From positions 15,825 through 79,824 of the forward strand of contig JAHFDP010000006.1 in assembly GCA_023248955.1 (NCBI GenBank): a stretch of 64,000 bases of DNA, read 5' to 3'. Position 1 is the first letter of the stretch. Each line of letters opens with the position of its first letter. Source of the stretch: Deltaproteobacteria bacterium. GTDB taxonomy: Bacteria > Myxococcota > Myxococcia > Myxococcales > JAHFDP01. The position numbers and the translations under genes were made by a program. This document shows positions 60,829 through 64,000 of the stretch, piece after piece. The notes beneath the pieces are model-generated. The model searched no databases. It saw nothing but the letters and a program-made list of their open reading frames with translations, and was not told where the DNA came from.

Positions 60829-62534
60829 CTCGCCCCCACCGCGAACAAGAGCGTCCCCGAGCTACACGGTTCACCGCGCCGCGCAATTTGGAACGAGACC
60901 GATGGCTGGTGCTCGCTCCGTTCCAGCAACAAAACGATCGTTTCGTCGGGCCGAATGGGACGGCGGAATTTGATTCGCGCCAAGCTGCGCAGCACGCCGA
61001 GATCGGGCCAGCGTTCGCGGATTTCAGGGACCGCCAAATTCGTCAGTTGCACCACGCCAGCGAGCAACGGCGCGTCTTCGAAGTGGCCGCGGAAAAAAAG
61101 AAGATCGCGCGGAACACCAACTTCCACTTCGCGAATCTCGATTGATTCGCCCGATCGATCTTCGCGGCGTTTCACCTCGAAATCGCGGCGTCCCTCGTCG
61201 AAGAGCGCGAGAAGACGCGCGCGCGTCAGCTTCCCATTCTCCTCGCGCGGAAGGCTTTTCACGAATCGCCAGCGACGCGGCAAGACCACGGGATCGAGCC
61301 ATTGCAAGAGCGATTCGCGAATCGCGGCGGGCGTGCAATCGGGCGCGACCAGCGCGGCGCACACTTCGATTCCGCGCCCGTTCACCGTGGGCAGCGTCAC
61401 CACCGCGGCATCTTGCACACCAGGAACCACGCGCAAACGCGCCTCCAATTCGCCGAGCGCGATGCGCTTGCCCGCCACTTTCACGACATCGTCGAGACGG
61501 CCAAGGTGCTTAAAGCGACCACCCGGCACGAGCTCGATGCGATCCGCGCACGGTTGCGCGTGACCGAGAGATCCCTCCAAAAACGGCGATTCCAAGAGGA
61601 GCTGCCCAGTCGCATCCGCGCCCACGCGAACACCCGGAAGCGGTTGCCACAACTGATTTGAATCTGTCCGGCGCCAGGCGATACCGCCTGTTTCCGAGGA
61701 TCCCAAAATTTCCGTTGCCGCGACGCCGCGCTGCGCGAGTTGCTGCGCGGTGGTCGCATCAAGTGGCGCGCCCGAGGAGAAAACAAAGCGCAGCGCGGGC
61801 CACGTCACCTCGAGTGCCGCGAGGGCGCGAAGGTGCGCCGGCACGCTGACGTGAATCGTTGCGCCATGCGTGCGCCCGAAGGCCTGTACCGCTTCCGCGT
61901 GCAACGGCGTCTCACGAACAAACGCCGCGCCCGCGGAAAGCGGAACGAGCACGCCAAATAGCAACCCATAAATATGGTTCGGCGGAACCGTCGCCAGCAC
62001 GCGATCGCTCGCGCTGATCTCGAACGTCGTTGCCATCAGCGCCGCTTCGCCGAGCAGCTGCGCCGCGGTTTTTCGAACGGCGCGCGGCGCGCCAGTGCTG
62101 CCCGAGGTGTAGACCGTGACGACGTGGCGGCTGGGTTCGAACGTGATTGGTGAAGTAGCGGAGGTCGACCATTCGGTTCCCAGGAGCGCGCGAAGATCAA
62201 GCCCGTCGCGCGCATCGGTGTCGTGCAGCAAAAATCGCACCGCCGGATTCGCCGCGAGCTTCGCGACCATCGCCGGCTGACTCGTCGGCGGTAGCGCCAC
62301 CGCGTGTCCAGCTTGCCACGCCGCACTTAAACCAACCGCAAAGTGATACCGGTCGCCGCAAACGACGAGGACCTCGCTCCCCTCGGTGGCCGCCGGAAGT
62401 CGCGCAGCCACGGCGCGCGCGTCAGCGAAAAGATCGGCGAAGGTTCGCGAGCCCGCGGAGCCCACCGCAACCAGCGCATCCGGAGCAACGCCGCTAAAAA
62501 GATCGAATCGATGCGGCGCCATCCACGCCATCAA
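60825..62534 (-). CDS. AMP-forming acyl-CoA/ACP ligase fused to a hotdog dehydratase domain
   Basis: The product is 569 aa. Residues about 1-440 form an adenylate-forming enzyme with the P-loop VVTVYTSGSTGAPRAVRK, LGSSETGGIAWR, and GRLDDVVKVAGKRI. The final about 120 residues (RREDRSGESIEIREVEVGVPRDLLFFRGHFEDAPLLAGVVQLTNLAVP) are an ApeI-like hotdog with the HF-type motif FFRGHFEDAP. It should activate the aromatic starter for loading onto a carrier protein. The fused dehydratase probably works on the growing chain. It overlaps the carrier-protein gene by 4 bp. Confidence 0.9.
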   Translation of the reverse strand: MMAWMAPHRFDLFSGVAPDALVAVGSAGSRTFADLFADARAVAARLPAATEGSEVLVVCGDRYHFAVGLSAAWQAGHAVALPPTSQPAMVAKLAANPAVRFLLHDTDARDGLDLRALLGTEWSTSATSPITFEPSRHVVTVYTSGSTGAPRAVRKTAAQLLGEAALMATTFEISASDRVLATVPPNHIYGLLFGVLVPLSAGAAFVRETPLHAEAVQAFGRTHGATIHVSVPAHLRALAALEVTWPALRFVFSSGAPLDATTAQQLAQRGVAATEILGSSETGGIAWRRTDSNQLWQPLPGVRVGADATGQLLLESPFLEGSLGHAQPCADRIELVPGGRFKHLGRLDDVVKVAGKRIALGELEARLRVVPGVQDAAVVTLPTVNGRGIEVCAALVAPDCTPAAIRESLLQWLDPVVLPRRWRFVKSLPREENGKLTRARLLALFDEGRRDFEVKRREDRSGESIEIREVEVGVPRDLLFFRGHFEDAPLLAGVVQLTNLAVPEIRERWPDLGVLRSLARIKFRRPIRPDETIVLLLERSEHQPSVSFQIARRGEPCSSGTLLFAVGAR

Positions 62535-62776
62535 CCTTGCAGGTGCTTCTCAACCAGCGACACCACGTCGGTCACCGTGCGCACGCTCTTGAGCGCCGCC
62601 TCGTCCACGCGCCGTCCGGTCATCTCTTGCAGCTTCACCATCATGTCGACGGCGTCGATGCTGTCGAGGCCGAGATCCTCGAACAGTTTGGCGTTGGGCG
62701 TGAGCGCGGAAGGCGAGATCTCAAACATCTCCACCATCATCGTCTCCACTTTTTTCTCGATCTCCGCCCGCGTCAT
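62531..62776 (-). CDS. Acyl carrier protein (aryl-polyene, carrier 2)
   Basis: The product is 81 aa. The phosphopantetheine Ser lies in FEDLGLDSIDAVDMMVKLQE, with typical helix spacing. ATG 62776 overlaps the first carrier's stop (ATGA). Two carriers side by side are usual in aryl-polyene clusters. Confidence 0.93.
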   Translation of the reverse strand: MTRAEIEKKVETMMVEMFEISPSALTPNAKLFEDLGLDSIDAVDMMVKLQEMTGRRVDEAALKSVRTVTDVVSLVEKHLQG

Positions 62777-63036
62777 TTGGTCCCCTGATGCTGCGCGACA
62801 AACGCCGCGAGCGCGCGCACGCTTGCAAAGGCTTGGCGGTTCTTCGCATCGTCCGCGCTGAACTTGATGCCGTATCTTTTGCCGAGCGCCATCGCCAGTT
62901 CGAGTGCGTCGATGGAGTCGAGCCCCAATCCATCGATGAGCAGCGGGGCGGTAGCGTCGATTTCCGCCGGACCCACGTCCTTGAGCATCAGCGCGCTGAC
63001 GATCAGTTCTTTGATTTCTTGTTCGAGCTTCTCCAT
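62773..63036 (-). CDS. Acyl carrier protein (aryl-polyene, carrier 1)
   Basis: The product is 87 aa, with the Ser site in LIDGLGLDSIDALELAMALGKRYG. ATG 63036 is preferred over 63042 because AGGAA then lies about 6 nt upstream. It follows the PlsC-like gene by 44 bp, the largest gap in this half of the operon; a CAATCGTTTGCAATAC stretch there might be regulatory. Confidence 0.92.
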   Translation of the reverse strand: MEKLEQEIKELIVSALMLKDVGPAEIDATAPLLIDGLGLDSIDALELAMALGKRYGIKFSADDAKNRQAFASVRALAAFVAQHQGTK

Positions 63037-63080
63037 CCGCATTTCCTATTGTAATCGTTTGCAATACAATCCACTGAGTA

Positions 63081-63881
63081 TCAGGCTGCCGCCGAGTTCC
63101 CCGCCGAACCGCGCCCAGCCTGCATCTGCTGCTCGAACAGGCCGCGGACCTGCTCCGCCATCACCCGCGCTTCCCCGCCAAACGCCGCCGGATGTTGTTC
63201 CGCCAGCACCGCCATTTTGAACCGCATCGTCCCCGTGGGAACGGTGTACCAGGCCATCCCCTTCATGAGACCCGGCGGTTCGCAGGCGATAAAGAGCGGC
63301 ACCACCGGCACACCGGCGCGGCAACTTATCTCAAAGGCGCCGCGTTTGAAATGGCCGAGCCCTCGCATGGGCGAGCGCGTTCCCTCGGGGAAGACGAGCA
63401 CGGGATCACCCGCTCGCAACCTGGCGATGGCGCCATGCAAAACTGCGGCGCCGGAAATCGCATCGCCCTCGCCGGCGTCGATGTGGTCGCAATAGGTGAG
63501 CAGACGTCCGACCAGGGGGCTTTTGAAGAGCGCGCTCTTGGCCACGCAATAGATCGACGGATACACGGCCAGGATGAGCACCACATCGATCAACGTCGGA
63601 TGGTTTGCCGTCAGCACGAAGGGCCCGTCGGGAAGCTGGCGCCGAATGTCGCGCGGATCGAAATGCACCAGCCGACAAAAATGCATGTAGCCCACATGCA
63701 GCCGAAAACCGCCGCTCACCCACGCGCGACAACGGCGAGCCTGCATGAGGGGATCGCCTTCGTAATAGAAACGCACGGCGGGAAGAATCACCCAGGACAA
63801 CAGCGCGCCGCCCGACCAAAAAAAGAAAAACGCAGTGCCGGACAGCAGAATTCGAATCAGCTTGACGGCGGCGTTTTTCAT
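63081..63881 (-). CDS. 1-acyl-glycerol-phosphate acyltransferase-like protein (PlsC)
   Basis: This 266-aa protein has an N-terminal membrane helix (LLSGTAFFFFWSGGALLSWV). PlsC motifs are NHPTLIDV in place of the usual NHxSxxD (VLTANHPTLID), and VLVFPEGTRSPM. The N-H-x-x-x-x-D spacing is kept. It likely acylates the polyene anchor. It is the first gene of the leftward operon. Confidence 0.87.
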   Translation of the reverse strand: MKNAAVKLIRILLSGTAFFFFWSGGALLSWVILPAVRFYYEGDPLMQARRCRAWVSGGFRLHVGYMHFCRLVHFDPRDIRRQLPDGPFVLTANHPTLIDVVLILAVYPSIYCVAKSALFKSPLVGRLLTYCDHIDAGEGDAISGAAVLHGAIARLRAGDPVLVFPEGTRSPMRGLGHFKRGAFEISCRAGVPVVPLFIACEPPGLMKGMAWYTVPTGTMRFKMAVLAEQHPAAFGGEARVMAEQVRGLFEQQMQAGRGSAGNSAAA

Positions 63882-64000
63882 TGGGTGGAAGGCGCGGGAG
63901 TAGAGAACACCAGCGGAAGAAAAGTCAATGATGGGCGCCCGCTTGCTGGCTTTAGCAACGTTTCTGCATCAGACTGATCGGCCGTCATGACGCTGTTCGC
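63882..64000. other. Promoter-bearing edge of the aryl-polyene operon
   Basis: This 119-bp stretch lies upstream of the operon's first gene. No clear -10/-35 pair is convincing. An ATG at 63987 on the + strand could open a divergent gene, but only four codons are visible and no ribosome-binding site is clear. Confidence 0.25.

Noticed and set aside
1-64000. tRNA, rRNA, CRISPR arrays, prophage or integrase genes
   Set aside because: None found by reading both strands; no cloverleaf, regular spacer array or recombinase motif was recognised.

Overview
The window is GC-rich and densely packed. It carries a PilB-PilT-PilC-PilS-PilR type IV pilus block, double-FHA and Ser/Thr-kinase signalling proteins, many secreted lipoproteins, a TonB receptor and an aryl-polyene cluster. 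This fits a Gram-negative deltaproteobacterium in the wide sense, probably Myxococcota; that placement is inferred from gene content only. Layout: 0-1.05 kb holds a gene tail, a palindromic repeat and a HigBA-type toxin-antitoxin pair. 1.05-5.7 kb holds an ArnT-like glycosyltransferase, a double-FHA/TPR membrane protein and a stand-alone biotinyl domain. 5.7-12.9 kb is the pilus motor and two-component system, transcribed leftwards. 12.9-19 kb is housekeeping (ribF, rseP, cdsA, uppS). 19-24 kb holds secreted lipoproteins with Fur-box-like sequences upstream, plus a Ser/Thr kinase. 24-27.2 kb holds tlpA-like, CYTH, infA and pckA genes. An accessory region follows at 27.3-39.1 kb. 39.2-43.5 kb has rpoZ, a DHH phosphoesterase, a polysaccharide deacetylase and a GNAT/RHH toxin-antitoxin pair. 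43.7-46.1 kb is a TonB receptor. 46.3-63.9 kb is an aryl-polyene (xanthomonadin/flexirubin-like) biosynthetic operon. | Main discovery: 27.5-39.0 kb resembles an arsenosugar-type organoarsenical pathway. It has an ArsP-like permease, a small Rieske/cytochrome module, a DUF2079 membrane protein, an NAD-sugar epimerase, two glycosyltransferase-like proteins of the 'rSAM/selenodomain-associated' type, an MTA-phosphorylase-like enzyme, a radical SAM enzyme and a tandem ArsM-like methyltransferase. Two adjacent genes each contain a UGA that reads best as selenocysteine. In the methyltransferase the UGA falls exactly where ArsM proteins have the As(III)-binding Cys of the W-x-x-C-x-x-G-A-L motif; the frame stays open for 292 more codons, and a perfect 7-bp hairpin starts 9 nt after the UGA. 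In the radical SAM gene the UGA is followed by one Gly codon and UAG, and a perfect 6-bp stem with a GGUC loop starts 14 nt after the UGA. Both hairpins have bacterial SECIS geometry. | Mobile sequences: four copies of a roughly 180-200 bp palindromic MITE-like element are present. Two, in inverted orientation, bracket the phosphorylase gene and supply its start and stop codons. Two others lie about 45-50 bp upstream of the two toxin-antitoxin modules. A second repeat family is inserted in frame in ribF and at the 5' end of pilS, and a third (REP-like) occurs at both ends of the distal part of the aryl-polyene operon. | The aryl-polyene operon is nearly continuous, with 4-nt overlaps (ATGA/GTGA/TTGA). 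It encodes head-group supply (HAL/TAL-like lyase), activation (AMP ligase fused to a hotdog dehydratase), two carrier proteins, chain building (two ketosynthases, a chain-length-factor-like partner, ketoreductase, dehydratase), membrane attachment and transport (GT2, two acyltransferases, LolA-like, MMPL, DUF3261), a halogenase-like flavoprotein, and two unusual tandem secreted paralogues.
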